Assembly (NCBI GenBank): GCA_017302295.1
Contig: JAFLDS010000022.1
Coordinates: 1 to 46,560, forward strand
DNA: 46,560 nt
Source: Thauera sp.
GTDB lineage: Bacteria; Pseudomonadota; Gammaproteobacteria; Burkholderiales; Rhodocyclaceae
Direction: 5' to 3'
Shown here: positions 8,294 to 15,730 of the stretch, in pieces
Numbering within the stretch: position 1 is the stretch's first letter
Layout: each line of letters begins with the position of its first letter
Notes under the pieces: generated by a model
Told to the model about the DNA's origin: nothing
The model's input: only the letters and a program-made list of their open reading frames with translations
Databases searched by the model: none
Program-made: the position numbers and the translations under genes

Positions 8294-9565
8294 ATGGGCA
8301 TGCATCCTTCCGACCACAGCCACGACGTCGTCGTGATCGGTGCCGGTGCCGCCGGCATGATGTGCGCGGCGACCGCCGGGCAGCGCGGGCGGCGCGTGCT
8401 GTTGCTCGATCACGCCAGCAAGCTCGCCGAGAAGATCCGCATCTCCGGCGGTGGCCGGTGCAACTTCACCAACCGCAAGGTAGGCACCGAGCATTACCTC
8501 AGCCAGAACCCCCATTTCGTGCGCTCTGCCCTGTCACGCTACACGGCCCGCGATTTTATCGAGCTTGTGGAGCGCCATGGCATCCGCTATCACGAGCGCG
8601 ACTGGGGACAGCTGTTCTGCGACGATTCCGCGCAACAGATCATCGACATGCTGCGCGCCGAATGCGATGCGGGCGGAGTGCGCTGGGCCATGCCGGCCTC
8701 CATCCAGCGTATCGAGCATCACGCGGATGCCGCCGAGCGCTTCCTGATCGAAACCGACCGCGGACGCTACGCCGCGCGCAACCTGGTGATCGCCACCGGC
8801 GGCCTGTCCATCCCCAAGATCGGCGCGACGCCCTTCGGCTACAAGGTTGCCGAGCAGTTCGGCCTGTCGATCGTGCCGCCCCGCCCCGCCCTGGTACCGC
8901 TGACGCTTTCGCCGGAGACGCTCGCCCTGCTAGCCCCCCTGGCCGGCGCATCGTTCGAGGTGGAGGCGAGCTGCAACGGCGGCACCTTCCGCGAGGCGGC
9001 GCTCATCACCCATCGCGGCCTTTCGGGTCCCTCCATCCTGCAGGTTTCCAGTTACTGGCAGGCGCAAGCGTATGCGCCGGCAGGGCGGGCGGACGCGCGC
9101 GCGGAGTCGCCGACGGATGCGAGACCGGGCAGGGAATGGTCGCCGGTCGCTCTGAATCTCCTGCCGAGCACCGATGCGGAGTCCTGGCTGCTGCAGCACG
9201 CGCACGAGCGCACCGTGCTAGCCAATCTTCTCGCCGAGCGCCTGCCCCGACGCTTCGCCCAGGCCTGGTGCGAGCTCCACGGCTGGCAGCGGCCGCTGAA
9301 CGAATTCCGCCACGCCGAACTGCGCCATATCGCCGCCATGCTGTCCGCCTGGCAACTCGCCCCGTCGGGCACCCAGGGCTATGCCAAGGCCGAGGTCACG
9401 CTGGGCGGCGTGGACACGCGTGCCCTGTCGTCGAAGACCATGGAAGCGCGGGACTGCCCGGGACTCTACTTCGTGGGCGAAGTGATGGACGTCACCGGCC
9501 ATCTGGGCGGCTACAACTTTCAGTGGGCGTGGTCGTCGGGACACGCCGCCGGAACGGCAGTCTGA
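8294..9565 (+). CDS. BaiN/HI0933-family NAD(P)/FAD-dependent oxidoreductase
   Basis: 423 residues. The FAD-binding Rossmann motif VVVIGAGAAGMMCA lies near residues 13-26, followed by the family signature KIRISGGGRCNFTN (about 50-63). The second dinucleotide motif VIATGGLSIPKIGATPFGYKVAE lies mid-protein. The C-terminal GGVDTRALSSKTMEAR and GEVMDVTGHLGGYNFQWAWSSG blocks are typical of the YhiN/BaiN family. The in vivo substrate of most members is unknown; BaiN itself has been linked to bile-acid reduction in gut clostridia, which does not transfer here. Starts at 8294 or 8300 are both possible because no clear ribosome-binding site decides. Its 3' end overlaps the convergent MFS gene by 74 bases. 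Confidence 0.88.
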   Translation: MGMHPSDHSHDVVVIGAGAAGMMCAATAGQRGRRVLLLDHASKLAEKIRISGGGRCNFTNRKVGTEHYLSQNPHFVRSALSRYTARDFIELVERHGIRYHERDWGQLFCDDSAQQIIDMLRAECDAGGVRWAMPASIQRIEHHADAAERFLIETDRGRYAARNLVIATGGLSIPKIGATPFGYKVAEQFGLSIVPPRPALVPLTLSPETLALLAPLAGASFEVEASCNGGTFREAALITHRGLSGPSILQVSSYWQAQAYAPAGRADARAESPTDARPGREWSPVALNLLPSTDAESWLLQHAHERTVLANLLAERLPRRFAQAWCELHGWQRPLNEFRHAELRHIAAMLSAWQLAPSGTQGYAKAEVTLGGVDTRALSSKTMEARDCPGLYFVGEVMDVTGHLGGYNFQWAWSSGHAAGTAV

Positions 9566-10796
9566 GCCCGGGCAGCAGCGGAACGAAGGCCAGCAGCTGC
9601 AGCACGATGAGGCCGGCAAACCCGAGCTCAAGCGCAGCCTTCATCTCCAGTCCCGCGCCGCGCAGGAAATCGAGTGCCAGCCCCAAGCCCCATTGCACCG
9701 CAAAGGCTCCGGCAAAGGCCATGAGGTTCGTCGCCGTGCTGACGCGGCCGAAGATCGTGCGCGAGAAGTTCGCCGAGGTCGCGAGGTAGGTCTGCGAGTT
9801 GACCGCCGACAGAAATCCGAACAGTAACCACAGCAGGGGCACCGGGCCGATATTGAAGAGGATCGCCGCCTGCACCACCAGCACGCATCCATAACCCCAC
9901 TGCATCAGGTTCAGCGGCTTCAGCCCGCGCCGGGCGAGCAATGTGCCGAGCACGCCGATCGAGAACTGCCCCCCAAGCATGCCAAGGTTCAACAGCACAA
10001 GCGTCTGCGCCGCATGCGCGATGTCGAGCCCATTCACGTTCATCAGCCACGGCACGGCCCACAGGCTCTGCAACGCCATGAAGCCTCCGACGAAGAACAT
10101 CGACGAACCGGCATAGCGCAGAAAGGCGGGCGACAGGAAGATGCCGGCCACCACCGCCAGCGCCTCGGCAGGCGTTTCGTGCGGGCGCGAGTCCACTTCG
10201 TCCGGGAGGGAGCGAAAGATCATCATCGAAACGGCCAGCGCAACACCTGAGATGATCCAGAACACCCCGCGCCAGCCCAGCACCGGCAGCGCCGCCTCCA
10301 CCGGTACGCTCGCCGTCAGCGCCCCGAGCGCCCCCGCCGACATGATGAAGCCGGTCATCGAGCTCTGCCGTTCGCGCGGATACCAGAGCGCAAAACCGGT
10401 CAGTGCCGCCATCAGGCAGGACGAAACGCCGAGGCCGATCATCGCCCGCGCGATGCCGAGTTGCAGCAGCGAATCGCCCAGCGCAAAACACACCGCGCCT
10501 GCCGCCGTCATCAGCAGCAACGTCCCCTCGACCCGCCGTGGCCCGAAGCGGTCGAGCGCAATGCCGACGGGAATCTGCGCCAGTCCGAAAGCCAGGAAAT
10601 ACATGCTCGTCAGCAGACCGAGGTCGGCGGCGGAGAGCCCGAGTTCCTGAGTCAAGGAGGGCGAAATGACCGCATTGACCGTACGCAGGAGGTAGGACAG
10701 GTAATAGCCGAGCGCGAAGGGCACAAAAATGCGCGCCCAGGCGCCCGGACCGCGGGCGACCGACATGCTTGATCCGGATCGAGTGGGGCCTGCCAT
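9492..10796 (-). CDS. Major facilitator superfamily transporter
   Basis: About 434 residues with some 12 hydrophobic segments. MFS motif A is present between segments 2 and 3 (GIALDRFGPRR), and a central hydrophilic loop (SLPDEVDSRPHETP) separates the two halves. The substrate cannot be told from the sequence. Two starts are possible, ATG 10796 (with AGG upstream) and ATG 10766, which begins MSVARGPGAW just before the first membrane segment. The last 20 or so residues are polar and lie in the 74-base antisense overlap with the flavoprotein gene. The upstream region is shared with the FNR-box hemerythrin operon, so oxygen or nitric-oxide control of the transporter is possible but not shown. 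Confidence 0.85.
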   Translation of the reverse strand: MAGPTRSGSSMSVARGPGAWARIFVPFALGYYLSYLLRTVNAVISPSLTQELGLSAADLGLLTSMYFLAFGLAQIPVGIALDRFGPRRVEGTLLLMTAAGAVCFALGDSLLQLGIARAMIGLGVSSCLMAALTGFALWYPRERQSSMTGFIMSAGALGALTASVPVEAALPVLGWRGVFWIISGVALAVSMMIFRSLPDEVDSRPHETPAEALAVVAGIFLSPAFLRYAGSSMFFVGGFMALQSLWAVPWLMNVNGLDIAHAAQTLVLLNLGMLGGQFSIGVLGTLLARRGLKPLNLMQWGYGCVLVVQAAILFNIGPVPLLWLLFGFLSAVNSQTYLATSANFSRTIFGRVSTATNLMAFAGAFAVQWGLGLALDFLRGAGLEMKAALELGFAGLIVLQLLAFVPLLPGLRLPFRRRVPTTTPTESCSRPDGR

Positions 10797-10869
10797 TGTG
10801 CCTGTGATCACGTCCGTGGTCGCCCATCCGTCAGCGAGCGAGGCCTTTGCCGGCGCCACGGGGGCAGAC

Positions 10870-10910
10870 TTGACTCGCATCAATGCCGACGGCCGGACGA
10901 AGGTGAAAAT
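10870..10910 (+). promoter_or_regulatory. FNR/DNR-type box and -10 element upstream of the hemerythrin operon
   Basis: TTGACTCGCATCAA (10870-10883) matches the FNR/DNR consensus TTGAT-N4-ATCAA at 9 of 10 specified bases. The hexamer gaaaat (10905-10910) lies 31 bases from the box centre, the spacing of a class II activated promoter with the box at -41.5 and the -10 at about -10.5. Transcription would start near 10918. A small inverted repeat (GAAGGT-GAAAAT-ACCTTC, 10899-10916) overlaps the -10. Confidence 0.6.
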
Positions 10911-10938
10911 ACCTTCACCCTCAACGGAGCCCCACGAC

Positions 10939-11394
10939 ATGACACTCATCGCTGATGTGCTGGCGCAGGATCACCGCGACTGCGACCACGCTTTTGCCCG
11001 TGCCGAAGCGCTTGTCGCAAAACGCGAATGGAGCGCCGCGGACAAGGCCACGGCCGAATTCGCCGCCGATCTGGACAGGCATTTCGAAACCGAAGAACAG
11101 GTGCTCTTCCCACGCTTCGAGGCCGTCACCGGCATGAGCAACGGCCCCACCGCGGTCATGCGTGGCGAACATGCGGAGATGCGCAGGGTGCTCGCCGAAC
11201 TTCAGAATGCCCTGCGCCGCCGCGATGCCGACGACTTCAGCGGCGAAGCCGAAACCCTCCTCATCCTGATGCAGCAACACAACATGAAGGAAGAGAACAT
11301 CCTCTACCCGATGTGCGACGCCCGCCTCGTCCTCGAGCGCGACACCCTGATCGCGACGATCTCCGGCCAACTCGCGCACGAGGCATCGACATGA
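10939..11394 (+). CDS. Hemerythrin HHE-domain protein
   Basis: 151 residues folding as a four-helix bundle. The diiron ligand pattern is visible: His in the first helix (DHRDCDH), His and Glu in DRHFETEEQVLFP, His in MRGEHAEMRR, and His and Glu in MQQHNMKEENILYP. Bacterial hemerythrins of this type bind oxygen or nitric oxide or supply iron for cluster repair. The ATG at 10939 follows CGGAG and starts an operon in which each next start codon overlaps the previous stop (ATGA). The FNR-like box about 56 bases upstream suggests induction under low oxygen or nitrosative stress. It lacks the N-terminal domain of the longer YtfE/Ric iron-repair proteins, so I do not call it Ric. Confidence 0.9.
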   Translation: MTLIADVLAQDHRDCDHAFARAEALVAKREWSAADKATAEFAADLDRHFETEEQVLFPRFEAVTGMSNGPTAVMRGEHAEMRRVLAELQNALRRRDADDFSGEAETLLILMQQHNMKEENILYPMCDARLVLERDTLIATISGQLAHEAST

Positions 11395-11609
11395 GCGACA
11401 TCCTCGTCGATACGCGCGGAATGGAGCCGCCGGAGCCCTTCGAGCACGCAATGGAAGCCCTCGCCGCGCTGCCGCCACAAGGCCGCATCGTGCTGCTGAT
11501 CGACCGCATGCCCTATCCGCTGCTGCGCCTGCTCGACCGCGACGGCTTTCGCCACGAGGCCCAGGTCCGCGACGACAACGCGGTGGAGATCCGAATCTTC
11601 CGGCCATGA
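11391..11609 (+). CDS. Small DUF2249 protein
   Basis: 72 residues with the DUF2249 (TusA-like fold) pattern: a start strand VDTRGMEPPEPFE, then ALAALPPQGRIVLLIDRMPYPLLRLLDRDGF and a last strand ending VEIRIFRP. DUF2249 proteins are often encoded next to hemerythrins and denitrification genes, and their biochemical role is not established. It overlaps the hemerythrin stop and the next start by four bases each (ATGA), implying translational coupling and fixed stoichiometry. Confidence 0.85.
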   Translation: MSDILVDTRGMEPPEPFEHAMEALAALPPQGRIVLLIDRMPYPLLRLLDRDGFRHEAQVRDDNAVEIRIFRP

Positions 11610-12916
11610 GCAGCGCCAACCCCGGCCTCGCCTACGACAACACGCCCCCCTTCTCGGCGCCGCTGCGCTTCTTACTCACCGCCCCCCTGTTCGGCATCGC
11701 CGCCGGGCTGGTACTGCTGCTCGATCCCTCCGCGCTCGCCTCGCGCTGGACGCCCGGTGCCCTGGCCGCCGTGCACCTGATCGCCACCGGCGTGATGCTC
11801 CAGGCGATGCTCGGCGCACTGATGCAGATCCTGCCTGTCGTTGCCGGCGCACCGCTACCCGTCCCACGCGGCATCGCCACCGCGACCCACCTGCTGATCA
11901 CCGCTGGCAGCCTGGGCCTGAGCTGGGGACTCTGGCAGGGCCAGCCGCCGCTCACCTTAGGCGGGGCGGCCCTGCTGGGCATCGGGCTGGCCACCTTCCT
12001 CGCCGCAGCCATGCTTGCCTTGCTGCGCGCACCCGCACCGCCGGGCCAGGGGCGCACGCCGCGCGACCTGCGCCTGGCGCTGGCCGGTCTCGCCGTCACC
12101 GCCGCGCTCGGCTTGCTCCTTGCCACGGCCCTGGCAACGGGGGCAGCACTGCCCGTCGCCCTGCCCGACCTGGTGAACCTGCATGCAGGCTGGGGCTGGA
12201 TGGGCTGGGGCGGCGTCCTTCTTGCGTCCGCAAGCTGGGTGATCGTGCCGATGTTCCACATTACCCCCGCCTACCCGAAGCCCGTCGTCCAGTCGTGGAC
12301 GCCTGCCGTATTTGCGGCACTGTTGCTGTGGTCGGCCGTCATGGCATCGCCCTGGCAGGGCGCCCGCCTCGCCCTCATTTCCCTGCTGTGCGTGCTCGCC
12401 CTCGCCTTCGCACTCACCACCCTGCACCTGCAGAGCCGCACCCGCCGCAGCACGCCGGATGCTTCCTTTCTCAACTTCCGCGCCGCCATGCTTGCGATTG
12501 TCGCCGGAACACTTGCGACCGCAGTCGCCATCGTCGTCGACCATGAGGCGGCGCCGGTGATCGCCGGCGTGCTGATCCTGCATGGCGGCTTCGTCGGCGC
12601 GATCAGCGCCATGCTCTACAAGATCGTGCCCTTTCTCGCCTGGCTGCACCTCGTGCAGGCCGGCATCAAGGCGCCGAACGTAAAGAAGCTGTCGCCGGAC
12701 CTTCCGGTGCGTCGACAGCTGCGAGCCCACAGCGCCTCGCTCGCCGCCCTGCTCGCCGCGGCGCTATGGACGCCCCTCGCGCCCATCGCCGCCATGGCCA
12801 TCGTGATCGAGTTTGCTTGGCTCCTGGTCAATCTGAGCCGCGTAGTGAACGCCTGGCGCCGCGCTGGCGGTCAGTGGCAGCAGGGGCCGCGCAAAAAAGT
12901 TCAAAATACCGTTTGA
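11606..12916 (+). CDS. Polytopic membrane protein of NnrS/heme-copper-oxidase-like type
   Basis: 436 residues, with about 12 hydrophobic segments filling almost the whole length. Several histidines lie within or beside membrane segments: AVHLIATGV, ATHLLITAG, NLHAGWGWMGWGG, VPMFHITPAYP, LILHGGFVGAISAMLYKIVPFLAWLHL. This layout recalls NnrS and the CcoN-like subunit I proteins, in which such histidines hold heme and copper. NnrS proteins are tied to nitric-oxide tolerance in denitrifiers. Heme binding and function here are inference. It is the last gene of the FNR-box operon. Its stop codon (12914-12916) overlaps the -35 element of the tRNA promoter. Confidence 0.65.
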   Translation: MSSANPGLAYDNTPPFSAPLRFLLTAPLFGIAAGLVLLLDPSALASRWTPGALAAVHLIATGVMLQAMLGALMQILPVVAGAPLPVPRGIATATHLLITAGSLGLSWGLWQGQPPLTLGGAALLGIGLATFLAAAMLALLRAPAPPGQGRTPRDLRLALAGLAVTAALGLLLATALATGAALPVALPDLVNLHAGWGWMGWGGVLLASASWVIVPMFHITPAYPKPVVQSWTPAVFAALLLWSAVMASPWQGARLALISLLCVLALAFALTTLHLQSRTRRSTPDASFLNFRAAMLAIVAGTLATAVAIVVDHEAAPVIAGVLILHGGFVGAISAMLYKIVPFLAWLHLVQAGIKAPNVKKLSPDLPVRRQLRAHSASLAALLAAALWTPLAPIAAMAIVIEFAWLLVNLSRVVNAWRRAGGQWQQGPRKKVQNTV

Positions 12917-12939
12917 CGGAATCGCCGGAGATCTATAAA
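12912..12939 (+). promoter_or_regulatory. tRNA operon promoter overlapping a stop codon
   Basis: TTTGAC (12912-12917) and TATAAA (12934-12939) are 16 bases apart, followed by a GC-rich discriminator (gtgcgcggc), the layout of stringently controlled stable-RNA promoters. The -35 contains the TGA stop of the upstream membrane-protein gene. Confidence 0.6.
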
Positions 12940-12951
12940 GTGCGCGGCTCT

Positions 12952-13028
12952 CGGGGTGTAGCGCAGTCCGGTAGCGCGCTTGCTTTGGGAGCAAGATGTC
13001 GGGGGTTCGAATCCCTCCACCCCGACCA
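12952..13028 (+). tRNA. tRNA-Pro (UGG)
   Basis: A 77-nt cloverleaf. The acceptor CGGGGTG pairs with CACCCCG, the anticodon stem CTTGC/GCAAG encloses the loop TTTGGGA (anticodon TGG), the T-arm is GGGGG-TTCGAAT-CCCTC, the discriminator is A and the CCA end is encoded. Confidence 0.96.
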
Positions 13029-13055
13029 GCTCACACTCCGATTGCCCGCGGGAAT

Positions 13056-13132
13056 CTGCCCGTAGCTCAACTGGATAGAGCACCAGCCTTCTAAGCTGGG
13101 GGTTGCAGGTTCGATCCCTGCCGGGCAGGCCA
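13056..13132 (+). tRNA. tRNA-Arg (UCU)
   Basis: A 77-nt cloverleaf. The acceptor CTGCCCG pairs with CGGGCAG, the anticodon stem CCAGC/GCTGG encloses CTTCTAA (anticodon TCT), the T-arm is GCAGG-TTCGATC-CCTGC, the discriminator is G and the CCA end is encoded. Confidence 0.96.
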
Positions 13133-13174
13133 GGAGAAGGTTTTAGGGTCTCGGTGTTGCCGGGGTCCTGTAGT

Positions 13175-13251
13175 GGCGGCATTAGCTCAGTTGGTAGAGC
13201 ACTGGATTGTGGCTCCAGTTGTCACCGGTTCGATCCCGGTATGTCGCCCCA
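13175..13251 (+). tRNA. tRNA-His (GUG)
   Basis: The acceptor GCGGCAT pairs with ATGTCGC (one G-U). The encoded G at 13175 supplies the extra -1 base opposite discriminator C (13248), the hallmark of histidine tRNA. The anticodon stem CTGGA/TCCAG encloses TTGTGGC (anticodon GTG). CCA is encoded at 13249-13251. Confidence 0.96.
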
Positions 13252-13259
13252 ACAACAGC

Positions 13260-13292
13260 AAGGGCTGTGGATACTTATCCACAGCCCTTTTT
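13260..13292 (+). terminator. Rho-independent terminator of the tRNA operon
   Basis: A perfect 14-base inverted repeat, aagggctgtggata then tatccacagccctt, is followed directly by T residues. It begins nine bases after the tRNA-His CCA. The right arm contains TTATCCACA (13275-13283), identical to the DnaA-box consensus. Confidence 0.93.
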
Positions 13293-13394
13293 GTTTTACC
13301 GACCATGCCTGCCATCCGGTCCTCTATGATGCAGCTTGTCTCACGCGGCGCGGTGCCGCATCAAGCTCATCCAACACATACAGGAGGCAACCCC

Positions 13395-14027
13395 ATGGAC
13401 CAGAACAGCATCTGGAGCAAACGCTATAGCGACGCGGGCGAGGCCTACCTGTTCGGCACCGAACCCAACCGCTTTCTCGCCCGCCGCGAGCACCTGCTGC
13501 ATGAAGGCCGCACCGCAGTCTCCATCGCCGATGGCGAGGGCCGCAACTCGGTCTGGCTTGCCGAGCTGGGCCTGGAGGTGACCGCCATCGAGATCTCAGC
13601 CGTCGCCATCGAGAAGGCCCGGCATCTGGCCGCGGCGCGCAAGGTAGCGGTCAATTTCATCCAGGCCGACATGCTCGCCCCGGGCTGGCCCCCGGCCGAA
13701 ATGCACGACGCCTTCGACTGGGTGGTCGGCATCTTCATCCAGTTCGTCGGCCCGGAGTGGCGCGAGCGCCAGTTCGACGCCATGAAGCAGCTCACCCGCC
13801 CCGGCGGCCGCATCCTGCTGCAGGGCTACACCCCCAGGCAGCTCGACCACCGCACCGGCGGGCCATCTGCGGTAGAAAACCTCTACACCGACGAAACGCT
13901 GCGCAGCGCCTTCGCCGACTGGGAGATCGAGGAACTTGTCGAATACGAGGACAGCATCGCCGAAGGCACCGGCCACGTCGGCCGCTCGGCGCTCATCGGC
14001 ATGGTGGCGCGCAAGCCTCAGCCCTGA
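13395..14027 (+). CDS. Class I SAM-dependent methyltransferase (TehB-like)
   Basis: 210 residues. An N-terminal WSKRYSDAGEAYLFGTEPNRFL segment typical of the TehB/thiopurine-type group precedes SAM motif I (VSIADGEGRNSVWLAELG, about 41-58). The acidic residue of strand 2 follows (VTAIEIS), then the D of IQADMLAP and the post-motif LTRPGGRILLQGYTP. Related proteins methylate tellurite, selenite or small thiols, and the substrate here is unknown. The ATG at 13395 follows AGGAGG by eight bases. The last ten bases overlap the convergent Nudix gene. Confidence 0.85.
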   Translation: MDQNSIWSKRYSDAGEAYLFGTEPNRFLARREHLLHEGRTAVSIADGEGRNSVWLAELGLEVTAIEISAVAIEKARHLAAARKVAVNFIQADMLAPGWPPAEMHDAFDWVVGIFIQFVGPEWRERQFDAMKQLTRPGGRILLQGYTPRQLDHRTGGPSAVENLYTDETLRSAFADWEIEELVEYEDSIAEGTGHVGRSALIGMVARKPQP

Positions 14028-14626
14028 GCTTCCTGCATTACCCGGTATAGCGACATGATGATGCCTGCGGTGGCGCCCCAGATGTAGTAATCGTTGTAGG
14101 GCATGGCGTAGAAGTGCCGCACCCGCCCTTCGAACTCGCGGCTCAGCCGCTGGTGGTTCGCGGGGTCGAGGAAATGCGTTAGCGGCACTTCGAAGGCCTC
14201 GGCCACCTCGAAGGCATCCAGCGTCAGGTCGAACGGCGGCCGCACCAGCCCCACTACCGGGGTGATTCGAAAGCCGGTGCCGGTGAAGTAGTCGGGCAAG
14301 GTCCCGAGCACGTCGACATGCTGCCGCTGCAGGCCGACTTCCTCCTCGGTTTCGCGCAGCGCGGTCATCGTCGCCGATTCGTCGCCCTCCTCGACCCGCC
14401 CACCGGGAAAACTGATCTGCCCCGGGTGGTGGTGAAGATGATCGGTTCGCCGCGTCAGCAGCAGCGAGGCAGACGCATCCCGTGCCACGATCGGCACCAG
14501 CACCGCCGCGGCGGTGTGCTGTTCGCCGCGCGTGGCCTCCGGCCAGTCGGCGGCAGGCTGCAGCGCGGTCGACAGCAGCCGGCGCTGCAAGTCATGCGGG
14601 TGAAAGCGAAAATTGTGATGCGACAC
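14018..14626 (-). CDS. nudL: CoA pyrophosphatase, Nudix hydrolase
   Basis: 202 residues. The CoA-specific signature LLTRRTDHLHHHPGQISFPGG (about 56-76) runs straight into the Nudix box GGRVEEGDESATMTALRE followed by TEEEVGL (about 75-99), with the metal-binding REXXEE glutamates intact. Members split CoA and acyl-CoA into phosphopantetheine and 3',5'-ADP. The start is a GTG at 14626 with GGGGAC upstream, and no better ATG is available. It is followed upstream by the protease gene at 18 bases, so the two may be co-transcribed. Confidence 0.9.
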   Translation of the reverse strand: MSHHNFRFHPHDLQRRLLSTALQPAADWPEATRGEQHTAAAVLVPIVARDASASLLLTRRTDHLHHHPGQISFPGGRVEEGDESATMTALRETEEEVGLQRQHVDVLGTLPDYFTGTGFRITPVVGLVRPPFDLTLDAFEVAEAFEVPLTHFLDPANHQRLSREFEGRVRHFYAMPYNDYYIWGATAGIIMSLYRVMQEAQG

Positions 14627-14644
14627 GGCTTGCGTCCCCGCGCT

Positions 14645-15283
14645 TCAATAGCGCTTCTTCAAGATCAGCTTGTCCCCTTCGCGCTGCCACTGCATGCGGT
14701 TGAGAAAGCTCATGCCCAGCAGCCCGAACGGCAGGTCACTCTCATGCACCGCGGCTTCCACGTTATGCAGACGCACGCCTCCCACTTCGAGCGAATCGAT
14801 GTTCATGCGCCAGATGCGTACGCTGCCGTTCGCGGTGTTGCTCATTCCCGGGATCCCGCGCCGATAGTCCAGTCCGGCGCGCCGCGCGGCATCGGCGCCC
14901 AGCGAAACCAGCGTGGCGCCGGTGTCGACGAGAAAAGGCGTCTGTACGCCATTGACACGCCCGCGCGTCATGAAGTGCCCGCGCGAGTCCGCCTGCAGCA
15001 CCAAGTCTTCGGCGCTCGAGCCCACGCTGTGCACCGCCCTGTCACCCAGGCGCAGACGCTCGGGCTTGCCATCGATCTCGACGACGGCCACCTCCCCTAC
15101 CAAGCTCTTCAACGTGACGCCTTCACGCGTGCGGGCGCCGATAGCCACCGTCTGCGGCCCACCGCCATCGACCACCAGCACGGCACGACTTCCGATCACT
15201 CCGGCGAGCGCAACCTCGGTTGCCGTGGCCTCGGTACCGAGGACAGCTAGCAGCAGCAGCGAGAGCGCCGCGCGATACTTCAT
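14645..15283 (-). CDS. Periplasmic retropepsin-like aspartic protease (clan AA, TIGR02281 type)
   Basis: 212 residues. A signal peptide is present (about 1-22, LSLLLLAVLGTEATA). The C-terminal domain has the single aspartic-protease motif FLVDTGATLVSLGADAARRAG (Asp near residue 119) and the closing LPFGLLGMSFLNRM loop, as in retroviral-type proteases that act as dimers. The N-terminal half (TLKSLVGEVAVVEIDGKPERLRLGD) is a variable region. Its start codon abuts the stop of pilE, so it could ride on the pilus operon, but no pilus role is known. The target is unknown. Confidence 0.85.
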   Translation of the reverse strand: MKYRAALSLLLLAVLGTEATATEVALAGVIGSRAVLVVDGGGPQTVAIGARTREGVTLKSLVGEVAVVEIDGKPERLRLGDRAVHSVGSSAEDLVLQADSRGHFMTRGRVNGVQTPFLVDTGATLVSLGADAARRAGLDYRRGIPGMSNTANGSVRIWRMNIDSLEVGGVRLHNVEAAVHESDLPFGLLGMSFLNRMQWQREGDKLILKKRY

Positions 15284-15730
15284 CTACCAGCACTCCCGGA
15301 TCGTTACACCAGCCGCCCCACCGTCCAGACCTTTGAGGCCGGTATTGTCCAAGGTAAGGGTTCCGCACTTGTCACCCTTTTGCACCCCTTTTGGCACAGC
15401 TTGGATCACGAAGGAAAGGTCCTCCGGACCGGCGTCGGCAAAACTCAGATCGTAATAGGCCCCCGCCGCGTCCGCGCTATCACGAGGGCACCACCTTGGC
15501 TCTTGCAGAGGCCATTGGTCCTTTGCGTCATTCGTGTAGCGACTGGTCGTCGAAAATCGCCGCTCCATCGCATTCGCCACCCCGACCAGAACGGCAGCGC
15601 ACTCGGCCCGGCGCGACTTCCTCAGATACTCCTGGTAGTTCGGATAGGCAATCGCCGCGAGGATGCCGATCACCGCAACCACGATCATCAGTTCGATCAA
15701 GGTGAAGCCTGCATTGCGCCGGATTGTCAT
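15284..15730 (-). CDS. pilE: Type IV minor pilin PilE
   Basis: 148 residues. A short basic leader ends at the prepilin cleavage site [25 protein letters not shown], with Glu5 of the mature protein present. The region that follows ([18 protein letters not shown]) is typical of PilE/PilA-like proteins. There are three cysteines in the C-terminal part (RWCPRD, KCGTL, RECW), two of which could form the D-loop disulfide. It is the last pilus gene of the operon, in the same place as pilE of Pseudomonas after pilY1 and pilY2. Its start overlaps the preceding gene by four bases. Confidence 0.9.
   Translation of the reverse strand: MTIRRNAGFTLIELMIVVAVIGILAAIAYPNYQEYLRKSRRAECAAVLVGVANAMERRFSTTSRYTNDAKDQWPLQEPRWCPRDSADAAGAYYDLSFADAGPEDLSFVIQAVPKGVQKGDKCGTLTLDNTGLKGLDGGAAGVTIRECW

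Noticed and set aside
7834-9789. A 651-residue plus-strand frame overlapping the flavoprotein gene
   Set aside because: The flavoprotein frame has all family motifs; this frame is Arg/Pro-rich and crosses two real genes.
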